A stretch of DNA of 57,727 nucleotides from a virus. The DNA lies in the IMG/VR virus record IMGVR_UViG_3300040959_000824, positions 1-57,727 of that record; one strand, given 5' to 3'. The notes below the pieces were generated by a model that was given only the letters and a program-made list of their open reading frames with translations, searched no databases and was not told the DNA's origin. A program made the translations under genes and the position numbers. Below, in pieces: positions 56,637 to 57,727 of this stretch (position 1 is the stretch's first letter; every line of letters begins with the position of its first letter).

Positions 56637-57491
56637 TTAATTTATAATATCGTCGCCTTTGGGGCGTATTTTCTCTTCGTTCTGACTGCGCTCTTGCTTT
56701 CTCATTTCCCTAATCTTTTCCGCTTCGGCCTCATCATAGAGTAAGCCGTTTAGACCTAATGAGTTAGGAATAGGTACCATGTCGCTGTACACGGAAGACT
56801 TTTCCTTTTTGACGGTCTTAACCGAGAAATCTTGCAATGAAGAGTCCCTGTCTTTTATCGCTATCAAACCGCCAACATTAACGCGCATCTTTTCCATGGC
56901 CTCTGGACCACCTTTAACAGAGAACAAGGCAATCACATCATCATGGCCTTTGGTGCGTATTCGATAAACCTTGTCTGGCTGCTTAGCAAACTGATCACGT
57001 TCCTGCATAAGAGTCTTGATAAGCTCTATTCGCTTTTCCCTACTCTCTTTACGGCGTAGCTTGTTTATCTCGCGTTCGTTACGACGAATGGCTCTTTCGT
57101 ATCGAGCAACAAGATCTAGACCTGTTTTCTTTTGACTGGCTACGGCGGTATTTATCGTAACTTTTAGCTTGGTAACATTCCTAAGAACAACCGGTTTTCT
57201 AAAGGACTGAGAAGACTCAGTAAAATACATTGGAGCCGCTTCTACCAGTTCCTCATTTGCTTTTATTTGCCTATCTATTTTGTCTAATAACTTATTTGCT
57301 GTATCACCTTCGTATACAACAGAAACGATCCTTGAGTCAGCGTAATCGGAATCCATGACACCGCTAACTTTTCCCTCAAATAAAGCGTACCGTTTCATTT
57401 CTTCATAAACATCACGGTCAGCAGCTTCCTTGTTTGCCAATAAATTGCTAACGCGCTCGGCATCAACTACTTTGTGATTGTTATCTTTCAT
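56637..57491 (-). CDS. Hypothetical helical protein
   Basis: A 284-residue charged protein, mainly helical, with a basic central segment (RYERAIRRNEREINKLRRKE near residue 128) and a strand-rich part (VYRIRTKGHDDVIALFSVKG near 172). AAGGA lies about eleven bases before the ATG. No motif is recognised. It stands alone between terminators at 56552 and 57667. Confidence 0.6.
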   Translation of the reverse strand: MKDNNHKVVDAERVSNLLANKEAADRDVYEEMKRYALFEGKVSGVMDSDYADSRIVSVVYEGDTANKLLDKIDRQIKANEELVEAAPMYFTESSQSFRKPVVLRNVTKLKVTINTAVASQKKTGLDLVARYERAIRRNEREINKLRRKESREKRIELIKTLMQERDQFAKQPDKVYRIRTKGHDDVIALFSVKGGPEAMEKMRVNVGGLIAIKDRDSSLQDFSVKTVKKEKSSVYSDMVPIPNSLGLNGLLYDEAEAEKIREMRKQERSQNEEKIRPKGDDIIN

Positions 57492-57727
57492 TTTTAACCC
57501 AATTCCTTAAAAGTCTCGACCGGGGTGCATAAGCCCTGCCTACAACAAACTTATAATTTATTAATATTTTATAGTTGTTACATGGAGTTAATGCGAGTAT
57601 AGCAAAGATAATTCCTAAATATATAGCGCCATAATGCCACAAATCAAAAATAATACTTTTTAAAACAAAAAAGCTCACCAAATGGCAAGCTTTTCTAAAA
57701 AATACTAATAATAAATAAATACTTTAC
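57492..57727. promoter_or_regulatory. A/T-rich upstream region of the 284-residue gene
   Basis: These 236 bases hold no convincing gene. A TATACT at 57593-57598 (leftward) with TTTAGG-type sequence upstream could be a promoter for the gene at 57491. A terminator hairpin of a gene lying to the right is at 57667. Confidence 0.4.
57667..57694 (-). terminator. Terminator of a leftward gene to the right of the window
   Basis: Leftward, AAAAGCTTGCCA and TGGTGAGCTTTT form a stem with two wobbles and loop TTT, then TTTTGTTTT. The gene it ends is outside the window. Confidence 0.65.

Noticed and set aside
57608-57620. ATAATTCCTAAAT resembling the late motif
   Set aside because: It is in the opposite orientation, has mismatches, and no rightward gene follows within the window.
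57481-57681. 66-codon leftward frame with a hydrophobic start
   Set aside because: It overlaps the start of the 284-residue gene and the terminator hairpin, has no ribosome site, and its second half is Arg-rich nonsense; probably chance in A/T-rich DNA.
1-57727. tRNA or rRNA genes
   Set aside because: Gaps are few and short; none shows a cloverleaf with the conserved T-arm that I can recognise.
1-57727. P1-type packaging site (clustered TGATCA hexamers)
   Set aside because: TGATCA-type hexamers occur singly and never in a cluster; the packaging genes are not in this window.
1-57727. Insertion sequences or transposases
   Set aside because: No transposase-like gene or terminal inverted repeats with target duplications were seen.

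Overview
The window (57,727 bases, roughly 47-49% GC by eye, densely packed, almost every gene overlapping or abutting the next) is most of a temperate, contractile-tailed bacteriophage that carries a plasmid partition system, i.e. a phage-plasmid. Several proteins are recognisably of the phage P1 kind: a HNH recombination nuclease of the Ref type, a 2219-residue methyltransferase-helicase of the DarB type, a DarA-like polyvalent protein cluster next to a LydA-type holin, and a ParA partition ATPase. The structural genes (portal, capsid, sheath, tube, wedge, hub, spike, fibre) form a complete myovirus set. The host is most likely a gammaproteobacterium; a Vibrio-like host is my guess from base composition and fibre style only.

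Layout. 1-1106: 5' part of the portal gene, leftward. 1107-1414: a control region between divergent genes. 1415-8535: rightward DarB-like gene plus one small gene. 8622-10224: partition locus, parA plus a small partner gene, flanked on both sides by arrays of a GATATC-like hexamer repeated exactly every 12 bp. 10215-19196: leftward operon of eight overlapping genes, a LydA-like holin followed by large polyvalent proteins (DarA-like, zincin-like, ParB/pyrophosphatase-like) thought in P1 to enter the cell with the DNA and counter restriction. 19346-38767: leftward structural block in order of transcription: capsid, helix-hairpin-helix protein, sheath, basic protein, tube, chaperone-like, tape measure candidate, gp25 and J wedge proteins, tail fibre and fibre chaperone. 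39067-39972: holin and GH108 muramidase. 40194-47728: second leftward structural block: spike, PAAR tip, hub, gp53-like wedge protein and several unknowns. 47849-49968: ref, a PadR regulator and two unknowns. 50154-52109: a rightward operon of eight small genes. 52155-57491: leftward operons of small, mostly unknown genes, several with zinc-ribbon cysteines.

Four sequence signals are not explained by the genes. (1) A third 12-bp-phased GATATC-type array lies inside a structural-region coding sequence at 45062-45139, 35 kb from the partition genes, where it is read as a tetrapeptide repeat; it looks like a distant centromere site. (2) The Chi octamer GCTGGTGG occurs 56 times by hand count (24 on the + strand, 32 on the other) where about two are expected. 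(3) A 13-base motif, CAATTCCTAATAA, stands in front of seven leftward transcription units and once more, perfectly, inside the tape measure gene: a candidate phage-specific late promoter. (4) A second motif, CTCCCCGC followed by TAAAA and ACGC, recurs in untranslated leaders, often just after a stop codon.

How it fits together: the partition locus keeps the prophage as a plasmid; Ref plus abundant Chi sites suggests that the phage relies on host RecA/RecBCD recombination, for example to circularise its DNA; the Dar-type proteins protect incoming DNA; the structural operons are read leftward from shared promoter elements with attenuating terminators after the capsid and tube genes. Replication initiator, repressor, terminase and packaging site are not in this window.
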